Assembly (NCBI RefSeq): GCF_008831505.1
Contig: NZ_CP044507.1
Location: 434,001-498,000 of the forward strand
Source: Chryseobacterium sp.
GTDB taxonomy: Bacteria > Bacteroidota > Bacteroidia > Flavobacteriales > Weeksellaceae
DNA: 64,000 bases
Direction of reading: 5' to 3'
Position 1 is the stretch's first letter. Each line of letters begins with the position of its first letter. A model generated the notes under the pieces. That model was given only the letters and a program-made list of their open reading frames with translations, was not told the DNA's origin and did not search any database. The position numbers and the translations under genes are program-made. Of the stretch, positions 1-8,064 are shown one piece after another.

Positions 1-1
1 G

Positions 2-310
2 CTTACCACTTTTATGAATGGCGGCCAATCATTTGCGTCTGAAAAGTTTTATTACTTTTTCCTTTTCCTGTGCGGAATCTCCATGGTTTTTTTCAGTTTA
101 AAGCTGAATGTTAGAGACCGGCTATCGAAAGATGAAATCCTGTTGGTAAACTTCCAGAAAGACGTATTCCGTTTTGAGCATGCTTATTTTATTCTGCAAA
201 ACGGCAAGAAGAGAAAAACCTATTTTTTTCCTGACGAAAAAGAAAAATTAGTAAGTTTTTTAGAATTCAACAATATTAAAACCCGTAATTCAAAGTACAT
301 TAAATTATAA
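2..310 (+). CDS. Hypothetical protein with one membrane segment, probably cut at the window edge
   Basis: The reading frame is open from base 2, so the first ATG at 14 may be internal and the true start may lie before the window. From that ATG there are 98 residues. Residues about 12-30 are a hydrophobic, aromatic-rich helix that looks like a membrane segment. The rest is basic and charged (QNGKKRKTYFFPDEKEK) and presumably cytoplasmic. I do not recognise a family. The gene ends 48 bases before paaZ on the same strand, but nothing in the sequence links their functions. Confidence 0.5.
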   Translation, partial: LTTFMNGGQSFASEKFYYFFLFLCGISMVFFSLKLNVRDRLSKDEILLVNFQKDVFRFEHAYFILQNGKKRKTYFFPDEKEKLVSFLEFNNIKTRNSKYIKL

Positions 311-358
311 TATGGTAGAAAGTTATCTGCCCACCTTATCATTATAAATTAACCTGAC

Positions 359-2848
359 ATGAAACTAAAAAATTATATATACGGCCAGTGGACAGAAGGT
401 TCCGGCGAAGAGATTCCATTATACAACGCGGTAAACGGTGAACTTGTTGCCATTTCTGATACGGGCGGCATCGATTTTCAGCAGGCGCTGGATTATGGTA
501 GAACGGTAGGGTACAAAAACCTTTCGTCTATGACCTTTTACGACCGCGGCGAAATGCTCAAGAAAGTCGCTCTTTATCTTCTGGAGAGAAAGAAGAAGTA
601 TTATGAGCTTTCTTACAAGACCGGAGCCACGCATACCGACTCCTGGGTGGATATTGAAGGTGGTTTCGGTACCTTCTTCACTTATTCGGGTCTGGCAAAA
701 AGAATGTTGCCCAACACTCCCTTTTGGGTAGACGGCGATACCCAGAAGATTTCAGCCAACGGAACCTTTCTGGGAACTCATATCCTGACGCCAAGTGAAG
801 GTATTTCGGTTCAGATCAATGCCTATAACTTTCCTGTTTGGGGTATGATGGAGAAACTTTCCACCTCACTGTTAGCCGGTGTTCCCAGTATTGTAAAGCC
901 GGCAACGCCGGGATCTTACCTTACCAATGCGGTGTTTGCTGATATGATTGATAGCGGTCTCCTTCCCGAAGGTGCCATACAATTGGTTTGCGGTGAGCCC
1001 GGAAATATGCTGGATTATGTTCAGGACGGGGACTCAGTGCTGTTCACCGGTTCGGCCAGAACAGGTAAGAAACTTAAATCGCTTCCGTCAGTATCAACCA
1101 ATGCGGTACGCTTCAATATGGAAGCCGACTCACTCAACTGTTCCATTTTAGGCTTGGATGCAAAACCGGGTACACCGGAATTTGATCTCTTTATCAAGGA
1201 AGTCCGCAATGAAATTACAACCAAGGCGGGGCAGAAATGTACAGCGATCCGCCGTATTATGGTACCGGAAAATTTGGTTGATGAAGTTCAGACTGCTTTA
1301 GGTAAAGCGCTGGACCAGACTAAAATCGGTAATCCGCTGAATCGGGAAACCCGCATGGGCTCGCTGGTAGGAAAACAGCAGTATGAAGAAGTCCTGAAGA
1401 ATGTAAATCTGCTGAAAGCCGAAACCGAACTGATCTATGACGGACAGCATGAACTTCTGGATGCCAGCTATGAGTCAGGCTCCTTTATGAGTCCGAAAAT
1501 CTTTTATAACGATAAGCCTTTCGAAAAAAACATCTCTCACGATGTGGAAGCGTTCGGACCGGTTTCTACACTGATGCCTTACCGCGATGCCGAAGAAGCT
1601 GCGGCACTTGCAAAGCGCGGAAAAGGCAGCTTGGTAGGCTCCATTGTTTCCAACGATGAAAAATTTGTGGCTGAAACTTCCTGGAGAATGGCATCACAGC
1701 ATGGACGAATCTTCGTGCTGAACCGCGACAGTGCCAAAGAAAGCACCGGTCACGGCTCGCCTCTGCCGACCTTAATGCACGGCGGTCCTGGCAGGGCAGG
1801 TGGAGGTGAAGAGATGGGCGGCCTGAACGGTCTGCACTTCTTCCTTCAGAAAACAGCTGTTCAGGGCTCGCCCGATATGCTTACGGCCATAACAAAAGTG
1901 TATCAGCAGGGGGCAGTGCAGAAATTCTCAGATAAGCATCCTTTCAGAAAGTTCTTTGAAGAGGTGGAAATTGGTGATTCTCTGGAAACCGCCGGCAGAA
2001 CGGTAACAGAAGCCGACATTGTCAATTTTTCCAATGTTTCCTGGGATCATTTCTACGCCCATACAGATGCCACCAGCCTGAACGGAACCATCTTCGACAA
2101 AACGGTAGCACATGGGTATTTTATCCTCTCAGCGGCAGCCGGACTGTTTGTGTCGGGTAAAAAAGGTCCGGTGATTGCGAATTATGGGCTTGAAAATGCG
2201 AGTTTCTTTAAACCCGTTTACGCTGGCGACACGATTACCGTCTATCTGACGGCAAAAGAGAAAATCAACAAAGGTGTTAAAGGCCGCAACATTCCAAGTG
2301 GGGTAGTAAAATGGCTTGTAGAGGTCGTGAATCAGCGTGATGAGATCGTGTGTGTAGCTACCATCCTGACTTTGGTTGCGAAACAGTCACCGTTTATGGA
2401 ACTGAATGCGAAGGATATTCAGAAGCGCCTGAACGGTCTGACAGAATCCACCGAAAGAAAATTCGGCGAAATGACGCCGCAAATGATGGTAGAACATCTG
2501 GAAGAAGTTATGCGCAACGGTTTCAGTAAACTGGATCCTTCAGACTTCCCCGAAATTCCCGCCGAGAAAATGGAAAAGCTGCAGGACTGGATCTATACCG
2601 ACCAGAAAATAAGACCCGGTGCGCAATATCCATTACTGAAAGAAGGCGAAAAACCTGCCCTCAGATTTAAGAACCTTGCCCAGGCAAAAGAGAATCTGAT
2701 GCAAACCCTGAAGGAATATCTGATCTACTACCGGGAAAACCCAGATGCCGAACATTACCATCCACGCTTCGGAACTTTAAACAAAGAAATGATGGAACTA
2801 TTCCACAGGAAACATTTTACGCATCATTTCGAGCAGTTCGGTCTGTAA
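359..2848 (+). CDS. paaZ: Bifunctional PaaZ (oxepin-CoA hydrolase / semialdehyde dehydrogenase) with extra C-terminal domain
   Basis: PaaZ opens the oxepin-CoA ring and oxidises the resulting aldehyde in aerobic phenylacetate degradation. Residues 1 to about 520 are an aldehyde dehydrogenase: NAD-site motif FTGSARTGK, general base Glu255 in NMEADSLN, nucleophile Cys294 in GQKCTAIRR. Residues about 540-675 are a MaoC-type hydratase with Asp563 and His568 in DHFYAHTD. These align with the known E. coli residues E256, C295, D561 and H566. The protein is 829 residues, about 150 longer than E. coli PaaZ. The extra part, from about residue 680, ends in a segment with HPRFGTLN and FTHHFEQFG that resembles DUF1569 (DinB-like four-helix) proteins. 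No other paa gene is adjacent except an enoyl-CoA hydratase-like gene 1.4 kb downstream. The core call is firm; the tail assignment is moderate. Confidence 0.93.
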   Translation: MKLKNYIYGQWTEGSGEEIPLYNAVNGELVAISDTGGIDFQQALDYGRTVGYKNLSSMTFYDRGEMLKKVALYLLERKKKYYELSYKTGATHTDSWVDIEGGFGTFFTYSGLAKRMLPNTPFWVDGDTQKISANGTFLGTHILTPSEGISVQINAYNFPVWGMMEKLSTSLLAGVPSIVKPATPGSYLTNAVFADMIDSGLLPEGAIQLVCGEPGNMLDYVQDGDSVLFTGSARTGKKLKSLPSVSTNAVRFNMEADSLNCSILGLDAKPGTPEFDLFIKEVRNEITTKAGQKCTAIRRIMVPENLVDEVQTALGKALDQTKIGNPLNRETRMGSLVGKQQYEEVLKNVNLLKAETELIYDGQHELLDASYESGSFMSPKIFYNDKPFEKNISHDVEAFGPVSTLMPYRDAEEAAALAKRGKGSLVGSIVSNDEKFVAETSWRMASQHGRIFVLNRDSAKESTGHGSPLPTLMHGGPGRAGGGEEMGGLNGLHFFLQKTAVQGSPDMLTAITKVYQQGAVQKFSDKHPFRKFFEEVEIGDSLETAGRTVTEADIVNFSNVSWDHFYAHTDATSLNGTIFDKTVAHGYFILSAAAGLFVSGKKGPVIANYGLENASFFKPVYAGDTITVYLTAKEKINKGVKGRNIPSGVVKWLVEVVNQRDEIVCVATILTLVAKQSPFMELNAKDIQKRLNGLTESTERKFGEMTPQMMVEHLEEVMRNGFSKLDPSDFPEIPAEKMEKLQDWIYTDQKIRPGAQYPLLKEGEKPALRFKNLAQAKENLMQTLKEYLIYYRENPDAEHYHPRFGTLNKEMMELFHRKHFTHHFEQFGL

Positions 2849-2897
2849 AGAGGTGCACAGAAGGGTTTAAAATTATTTTATCCTGCGGATTCGCTTT

Positions 2898-2966
2898 GGT
2901 GTTCCATAGGAACACCATCTGTGTAGAAATAATCATTTGATAAATTTGCGCTCCGTAGGAGCGCAA
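2898..2966 (-). repeat. REP-like two-hairpin unit upstream of the RAYT gene (inverted copy)
   Basis: Two palindromes lie on either side of the conserved box CTACACAGAT (here on the minus strand, 2917-2926). The palindrome at 2898-2916 is GGTGTTCCATAGGAACACC, an 8-bp stem with loop ATA. The one at 2946-2966 has a 9-bp stem, TTGCGCTCC against GGAGCGCAA, with loop GTA. The same arrangement recurs in the opposite orientation at 3464-3530 and, far away, at 35736-35802. Paired palindromes flanking a REP-associated tyrosine transposase are typical of REP/BIME elements. Confidence 0.8.
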
Positions 2967-2989
2967 TCTGATGTTATAAAATATTGAGA

Positions 2990-3454
2990 ATGCCAAATAC
3001 CTACTCGCAAATATATTTGCAATTATTTTTTGCCACGAGAGGCAGGGAAACTAAAATAGTATCTGCAATTAAGGATGAACTTGAAAAGTACATCTGTGGG
3101 ATTTTTCGTAATAAAGGTCAGAAGGTAATAGCTATTTATGCCAATCCCGATCATATTCATATTCTTTTAAGTTATAAAAATCTTCAAATAGCTATTCCTG
3201 ATTTAGTAAAAGTTGTAAAAACTGAGTCCACGAAATTTATTAATGAAAAGAAAATGATTGTTGGACATTTTTCGTGGCAAGAAGGTTACGGTATATTTTC
3301 ATATTCTAGAAGTCAGAAGGAAGTAGTAAGAAACTATATTTTAAATCAGGCTGAACATCACCAACGAAAAAGTTTCAGAGAGGAATATCTGGATTTTCTG
3401 CAGAAATTTGCTGTAGATTATGAAGAGAAATATCTTTTTGATTTTTACGAGTGA
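2990..3454 (+). CDS. REP-associated tyrosine transposase (RAYT, IS200-like Y1 superfamily)
   Basis: This is a 154-residue Y1/HUH single-strand transposase of the REP-associated class. The metal-binding HUH pair is His55 and His57 in PDHIHIL, and the likely nucleophile is Tyr116 in RNYILNQAEHHQ. The N-terminus SQIYLQLFFATRGRE fits the IS200/RAYT family. The ATG at 2990 was chosen over a TTG six bases upstream. The gene is flanked by inverted copies of a two-hairpin palindromic unit, as expected for an enzyme that acts on REP hairpins. Such proteins are known to cleave REP sequences; the unit here is probably its substrate, which is inference. The ORF is intact. The downstream REP begins 10 bases after the stop codon. 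Confidence 0.88.
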   Translation: MPNTYSQIYLQLFFATRGRETKIVSAIKDELEKYICGIFRNKGQKVIAIYANPDHIHILLSYKNLQIAIPDLVKVVKTESTKFINEKKMIVGHFSWQEGYGIFSYSRSQKEVVRNYILNQAEHHQRKSFREEYLDFLQKFAVDYEEKYLFDFYE

Positions 3455-3463
3455 TTAGAGATA

Positions 3464-3530
3464 GCGTCCCTACGGGACGCCCTTTCACAACATCTCAAAA
3501 CCTCTACACAGATACGATTCCTCTGGAATC
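3464..3530 (+). repeat. REP-like two-hairpin unit downstream of the RAYT gene
   Basis: Palindrome GCGTCCCTACGGGACGC at 3464-3480 (7-bp stem, loop TAC), then the conserved box CTACACAGAT at 3503-3512, then palindrome GATTCCTCTGGAATC at 3516-3530. It is the inverted partner of the unit at 2898-2966. The stem bases differ between copies but pairing is kept, which points to selection on structure. Confidence 0.8.
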
Positions 3531-3598
3531 TCTAGGAGGAAACGTTGGTGATATTAATACAAGCACTCAAAAGTATATAGTTACATAGTAAATTTAAA

Positions 3599-4291
3599 AT
3601 GCAAAAATCCTTTGGCCAGAAAGTAATAACCTTCAACAAAAACCTGAAGTACACCGGATCTCTCCCGCCTGGTTTCGATGTCCTCAATCCATTCTTTGAT
3701 AATCCGGAAACATTGGAGGTGATGACCGCTTTTTACCATAAGTTCTATAATGATAATCGAAAGCGGAAATTCATAATAGGGATTAATCCGAGCCGGCATG
3801 GCGCCGGAGTGACGGGTGTTCCGTTTACTGATACGAAACGTCTGGAAACAGTGTGTGGCATTGAAATGAAATCGGCGAATACACACGAGATTTCGTCAGT
3901 ATTTTTATATGAGGTCATCAGTCAGTACGGAGGTCCTGAACGGTTTTATGCAGATTTTTATATAAATTCGCCCTTCCCTTTGGCTATTATCAGAAAACAA
4001 AAGAACGGCAGTTGGCTGAATGCGAATTACTACGACGATAAATCACTGTTTGAAGTGGTGAAGAGTTTTATGACTGAAAGCATCAGATGCCATATCGGTT
4101 TAGGCCTGGATACTTCCGAAGTGTTTGTTTTGGGAAAGAAAAATGCTGCTTTCATTGAAAAACTCAACAGTGAGAACCGCTTTTTTGATAAGATGACTGT
4201 GCTGGAACACCCCCGGTACATTCAGCAATACAAAAGTAAAGAGAAACAGCTATATATTGATAAATATTTAATTGCGTTAAATAAAGAATAA
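3599..4291 (+). CDS. SMUG2-type uracil-DNA glycosylase family protein
   Basis: A 230-residue cytoplasmic protein with the layout of the SMUG2 branch of the uracil-DNA glycosylase superfamily. The nucleotide-binding motif is GINPSRHGAGVTGVPFTD (about residues 61-78), and the C-terminal loop carries HPRYIQQYKSKEK, matching the conserved HP-R segment. The expected role is removing uracil or related damaged bases from DNA. The stop codon overlaps the start of the next gene by one base (TAATG), so the two are probably translated from one mRNA, although an enoyl-CoA hydratase is an unexpected partner. The family call is good; substrate specificity cannot be read from the sequence. Confidence 0.82.
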   Translation: MQKSFGQKVITFNKNLKYTGSLPPGFDVLNPFFDNPETLEVMTAFYHKFYNDNRKRKFIIGINPSRHGAGVTGVPFTDTKRLETVCGIEMKSANTHEISSVFLYEVISQYGGPERFYADFYINSPFPLAIIRKQKNGSWLNANYYDDKSLFEVVKSFMTESIRCHIGLGLDTSEVFVLGKKNAAFIEKLNSENRFFDKMTVLEHPRYIQQYKSKEKQLYIDKYLIALNKE

Positions 4292-5058
4292 TGAACAACG
4301 GATTTGTAAACCACGAAGTCAGAAACAATATTGCCGAAATAACTTTCGGACATCCAAAAAGTAATTCGCTGCCGGGTGAAATACTTGAAAAACTGGCCCA
4401 AACCATTCTGGACAAGGGAAAAGATGAAAGTGTGAAAGCTATTCTGCTTAAATCGGACGGTGAAAAAGCCTTCTGCGCCGGTGCCAGCTTTGATGAACTG
4501 TTAGCAATTGAAGAGCTTGAGGCAAGTACAAAATTCTTTGGGGGATTTGCAAAAGTGCTGAATGCCATGCGTAATTGCGGCAAGCTTGTAATCGTTCGAG
4601 TGCAGGGTAAAACAACCGGTGGTGGAGTAGGAATTGCCTGCGCGGCAGACTACTGCTTCGCTGTTGAAAGTGCAGCCATGGCACTCACAGAACTCAATCT
4701 TGGTATCGGCCCATTTGTTATCGGACCTTATGTGGAGCGTAAAATCGGTAAGTCAGCTTATACGGCCATGTCTATTGATGCCGACTTCCGCAGCGCAGAC
4801 TGGTGCGAAAAGCACGATGTTTACCATTCGGTTTCGCCAACAATTGCTGAGATGGATGCGCAACTTCAGCAGTTCCTTACCGGACTTTCAGCCAGAAGTA
4901 CAGATGCTTTGGCCTTAATTAAAAAGGTTTCATGGGAGGGAACTGAACATTTTGAAAACCTAATGCCGGAAAGAATTCATATGAGTGCAAGTCTGATCCT
5001 GGAAGATTCTGCAAAGCAGAACATTGAAAAGATCAAAGAAAGGCTGCGCTCTAAGTAA
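4291..5058 (+). CDS. Enoyl-CoA hydratase/isomerase family protein
   Basis: A 255-residue crotonase-fold protein. The oxyanion-hole segments are visible as KAFCAGASFDELL and the region VQGKTTGGGVGIACAADYCFA, with a downstream ALTELNLGIGP segment. It probably hydrates or isomerises an enoyl-CoA ester in beta-oxidation or phenylacetate breakdown. A paaF/paaG-like role is possible because paaZ lies 1.4 kb upstream, but that is inference. The usual second catalytic glutamate region reads LNLGIGPF, so the exact reaction is unclear. The gene starts on the last base of the glycosylase stop codon and is followed by a terminator shared with the convergent methyltransferase gene. Confidence 0.85.
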   Translation: MNNGFVNHEVRNNIAEITFGHPKSNSLPGEILEKLAQTILDKGKDESVKAILLKSDGEKAFCAGASFDELLAIEELEASTKFFGGFAKVLNAMRNCGKLVIVRVQGKTTGGGVGIACAADYCFAVESAAMALTELNLGIGPFVIGPYVERKIGKSAYTAMSIDADFRSADWCEKHDVYHSVSPTIAEMDAQLQQFLTGLSARSTDALALIKKVSWEGTEHFENLMPERIHMSASLILEDSAKQNIEKIKERLRSK

Positions 5059-5079
5059 TTATCAGCTTCGGTAAAAATA

Positions 5080-5108
5080 AAAAGCAAAGATTTTGTCTTT
5101 GCTTTTTT
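5080..5108. terminator. Bidirectional rho-independent terminator between convergent genes
   Basis: AAAGCAAAGA and TCTTTGCTTT form a stem over a short TTTTG loop, with a run of T on the plus side and of A on the minus side. It lies between the convergent ends of the crotonase and methyltransferase genes. Confidence 0.85.
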
Positions 5109-5111
5109 GAT

Positions 5112-6713
5112 TTATGCCTTCAACAGGTTAATGGAAACCGTTGCCAAATCTGAGTCGGGATATTTTTTAAACAGATCTTTATCCACGGTCAGTCCTACTT
5201 CATTGCATATTTTGTGGAAAACGTCAATCTCAACAATATACTGATCCGAAAATCCATGTGTGGCATCGTAAGCTGTTGCGGCCGTCTCACCAAGATGTTG
5301 GCGGGTAAGTTCAGGATTCAGGGTATGAAGTTCTATCACCAGTAAGCCGTTCTTCTTAATATAGGGAAGCCAGAGATTAAGGTGTTCCCTCAGATTTTCT
5401 TCCACCAGTTTGTTGGGAATCCTTCTTCCCCGAAAAGCAAAGGCTCCACTTGATGTGGAAATTCGGTCCGGATTCATATTCGCGGGATCTTTCCAGATTC
5501 TGTTGTGATCCAGGAAGGTACGGATGTTCACCAGATCAGACAGGTCTATTTCATAATTTTCTTTCAGGTCCTTTGCCAGTCGGTCGGGATCACCAATATC
5601 GCCCCAGATCACTTTCGCCCAAATGTCATTGTTGATGAGGTTAGCGCGCGTAACATTAAGTGCTGCCTGGTTGTAATCGGCGCCCACGAGGAAAAGTGGG
5701 TAATCCTCAAGCATTCTTCCGCGTAAAGTATGCCTTTCAATAGTTTCAAAAATGTGCTGGATAAAGGCACCGTTGCCACAACCCATATCCAGGATTCCTT
5801 TCGGCTGCAAATGTATAGGCTGATTGAAAATGGAGACGATGAAATCTGTGACTACTTTAAAGTAGGTAGAGTGGGCGCCACCGCTTCCCCAAACGTTCAT
5901 TTTCCTGTCCACATGGATTTCGTCTTCTCCTTCGGCAGTTTCGCGCAACTTTTTTGGATCACCAAAAAGTAGGTCGTCCAGCCGGTTGAACAGGGGTAAA
6001 TAGGACACGGTCACACCATACGAGGCAGCGCGCCGCGCGAAATACAATCCACTTTCGGTGAATTTATAATTCTGATTGTTTTTGGTAAACCAGCCCAGGT
6101 CACTCAGGAAATCTAGAATCTTTTCAAAGTTGTCCGGGTTTTTGTGAAATTCGACGGCCTGGAATGAAGTCTCCATGAAATATTTATGGAACATGCCGTT
6201 CATCCCGAGTTGAACAATTATTGGCCCCACCAGACAGCCTTCAATATGTTTAAGTACCTGCTGCTGAATTCCTGATGCGCCCTGCTTCCCGGAATTTTGG
6301 ATGCCGAAACCGTTCCGGAACTCCTCAAACAGTAAGACGAGGTTATTGAAGGACTGAGGTTCAAGCTGCTGGAAATCGAAGGTGGTGGATTCCCGCTGAA
6401 AAGGGATAACCTTTTCATATAAAGAAACGAAAGAGAGCAGCTGGGTGGTATTGTCATTTGCAGAAATTGTAACCGTTTCATCATCGCTGTTCAGCTGGTA
6501 GTCCAGAAATCCCTGCGATGCCAAAACTCTTAAGGCTACATTCAGATAACCTTCATTGGCCCCTGTTTTTTCGGTTAGTTCCCGCAGTGTAATTGTTTTT
6601 GCCTCTGTGATGAGGTCCAGGATCTGTTTTTTCTGCAGCGCAGCAACAACCGGCGCGGTTACTATACCGTCCAGATGCCTGAATATGGAACTGCGCAGTT
6701 CTCTTTTATCCAT
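5112..6713 (-). CDS. Class I SAM-dependent methyltransferase with duplicated winged-helix region
   Basis: A 533-residue soluble protein. The SAM-binding motif I is ILDMGCGNGAF at about residues 307-317. A later segment, GLLVIELHTLNPE, resembles the late strands of class I methyltransferases. Two winged-helix-like stretches precede the catalytic domain. The first (about 10-75) contains HLDGIVTAPVVAAL and the second (about 155-225) contains HIEGCLVGPIIVQL, so the N-terminal half seems to be an internal duplication. This layout recalls O-methyltransferases with an N-terminal dimerisation wHTH, and the AprA-type methyltransferases of polyketide pathways, but the substrate cannot be told. It stands alone, convergent with the crotonase gene and divergent from the next gene. 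Confidence 0.75.
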   Translation of the reverse strand: MDKRELRSSIFRHLDGIVTAPVVAALQKKQILDLITEAKTITLRELTEKTGANEGYLNVALRVLASQGFLDYQLNSDDETVTISANDNTTQLLSFVSLYEKVIPFQRESTTFDFQQLEPQSFNNLVLLFEEFRNGFGIQNSGKQGASGIQQQVLKHIEGCLVGPIIVQLGMNGMFHKYFMETSFQAVEFHKNPDNFEKILDFLSDLGWFTKNNQNYKFTESGLYFARRAASYGVTVSYLPLFNRLDDLLFGDPKKLRETAEGEDEIHVDRKMNVWGSGGAHSTYFKVVTDFIVSIFNQPIHLQPKGILDMGCGNGAFIQHIFETIERHTLRGRMLEDYPLFLVGADYNQAALNVTRANLINNDIWAKVIWGDIGDPDRLAKDLKENYEIDLSDLVNIRTFLDHNRIWKDPANMNPDRISTSSGAFAFRGRRIPNKLVEENLREHLNLWLPYIKKNGLLVIELHTLNPELTRQHLGETAATAYDATHGFSDQYIVEIDVFHKICNEVGLTVDKDLFKKYPDSDLATVSINLLKA

Positions 6714-6826
6714 ATAATTTTTAGAATGATGCTGTTAAATATAGGAATATTTTGACTCTGTGGAGATATTCCGGCACTGATAATTTCAAATTTGGACCTT
6801 TCAAAAAAAAATTATCAGTAAACTGT

Positions 6827-6855
6827 TTGTCTAATCAGATTTTAATTTAACTTTG
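6827..6855 (+). promoter_or_regulatory. Bacteroidota-type promoter for the 6874 gene
   Basis: TTG at 6827-6829, an 18-base spacer, and TAACTTTG at 6848-6855. This matches the flavobacterial -33/-7 consensus and lies 18 bases before the ATG. Confidence 0.75.
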
Positions 6856-6873
6856 TAATTCAAAGTTCTTTTT

Positions 6874-7491
6874 ATGGAGTCAAAGAATTATCACGAAGAC
6901 CTGGCGCACATCCGCAGCATGATGGAGCGCAGTTCCCGCTTTATTTCCCTAAGTGGCCTCTCCGGAGTCTTTGCAGGCCTGGTGGCCCTGGTGGGATCAG
7001 TTTATGTTTATTTTGTATTCAAGCGGGAGGGAATTGATTACTTTGATGGGAAAAGAAACGTTTTCAGTGAGGTCCTTGTGAGCGAACTGGTGATAATTGG
7101 TGCTGTAATTCTTATTTTGGCTGTATTTTCCGGTTATATTTTTACGGCCAGAAAGAGTCGGGAGAAAAATCTGCAGATTTGGGACCATACCACAAAAAGA
7201 CTGCTGTTTAATTTCTCGGTGCCGCTTGTAGCCGGCGGGGTATTCTGTTTGGGTTTGCTTTACCATGATTTTTTTGTCTTTGTGGCTCCCGCCACCCTGA
7301 TCTTTTACGGACTTGCTTTGGTTAATGCTTCAAAATATACATTCACTGATATTCAGTATCTGGGGTATTGCCAGATTTTGCTGGGCCTGATCGCTCTCTT
7401 TATTCCGGGTTGGGGACTGCTGTTCTGGGCACTTGGATTCGGCATTCTCCATATAGTCTATGGTTTGGTGATGCATAGAAAATACAGGTAA
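6874..7491 (+). CDS. Multi-pass membrane protein of unknown function
   Basis: 205 residues with about five to six hydrophobic segments (roughly 26-46, 70-92, 115-133, 134-150, 165-190) after a charged cytoplasmic N-terminus. No catalytic motif is visible. It is followed on the same strand by a small winged-helix regulator and a DUF4173-like membrane protein. This trio of membrane protein, wHTH and DUF4173 protein is a recurring arrangement in Flavobacteriia as I recall it, which suggests the regulator controls membrane functions encoded here. A clear promoter precedes it. Confidence 0.75.
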   Translation: MESKNYHEDLAHIRSMMERSSRFISLSGLSGVFAGLVALVGSVYVYFVFKREGIDYFDGKRNVFSEVLVSELVIIGAVILILAVFSGYIFTARKSREKNLQIWDHTTKRLLFNFSVPLVAGGVFCLGLLYHDFFVFVAPATLIFYGLALVNASKYTFTDIQYLGYCQILLGLIALFIPGWGLLFWALGFGILHIVYGLVMHRKYR

Positions 7492-7497
7492 TTGTCT

Positions 7498-7680
7498 GAG
7501 CCAGGAACCGGGAACCAGGAATCAAGAGCCAAGAATCAAGAGCCAAGAACCATGATGTAAAACACACCAATCAGCACGAACAGCAGTTCATCTTAATTCA
7601 AAATTCAAAATTCAAAATTCAAAATTTTACAAAGCGTCAATCAAATCTCTAACTTCTAACTTCTAACCTCTAACCTCTAA
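7498..7680. repeat. Three heptamer tandem tracts (GAACCAA-, ATTCAAA- and TAACCTC-type)
   Basis: Three separate low-complexity tracts share a 7-base period. 7498-7553 is eight imperfect copies of a GARYCAA-type unit (GAACCAG, GAATCAA, GAGCCAA). 7595-7628 is four copies of ATTCAAA. 7647-7680 is copies of CTAACTT/CTAACCT. The last tract ends two bases before the start codon of the regulator at 7683. The third unit is the reverse complement of the TTAGAGG unit at 22.43 kb. Confidence 0.9.
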
Positions 7681-7682
7681 TA

Positions 7683-7967
7683 ATGATAAGTAAACTCAAC
7701 AAAGAATTCGAAAGCCGCGTCAGACTGGGTATTATGTCCGTTCTGATGGTGAATGACTGGGTTGACTTTACAGAGATGAAAAATTTGCTTGAAATCACAG
7801 ACGGTAATTTGGCGAGTCACAGTACCGCACTGGAAAAATCTAAATTTATTGAGGTAAAAAAAGAGTTTGTGGGCAAAAAACCAAAGACTTCCTATAGGGC
7901 AACTGAGACAGGAAAAGATGCCTTCAGGGAACATCTGGTGGCTCTGGAAAAACTGCTGGGACGGTAG
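7683..7967 (+). CDS. Winged-helix transcriptional regulator (HTH_27-like)
   Basis: 94 residues. The whole protein is one winged helix: helices from VRLGIMSVLMVNDWVDFTEMKNLLEITDGNLASHSTALE (residues about 14-52), then a basic wing with KKEFVGKKPKTSYRATETG. This is the small MarR/ArsR-like regulator type found next to membrane protein genes in Bacteroidota. Its leader is unusual: a CTAACCT heptamer tract runs to within two bases of the ATG, so no normal ribosome-binding or promoter sequence lies directly upstream. Confidence 0.85.
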   Translation: MISKLNKEFESRVRLGIMSVLMVNDWVDFTEMKNLLEITDGNLASHSTALEKSKFIEVKKEFVGKKPKTSYRATETGKDAFREHLVALEKLLGR

Positions 7968-8064
7968 TTCTATATTTTTTTGCCTTTGAACTTTGAAACA
8001 CAAAGGACTTTGAATTATATTGTTAAGAAAAAACAACATATCTAAATAATTAAAAAATTAAAAA

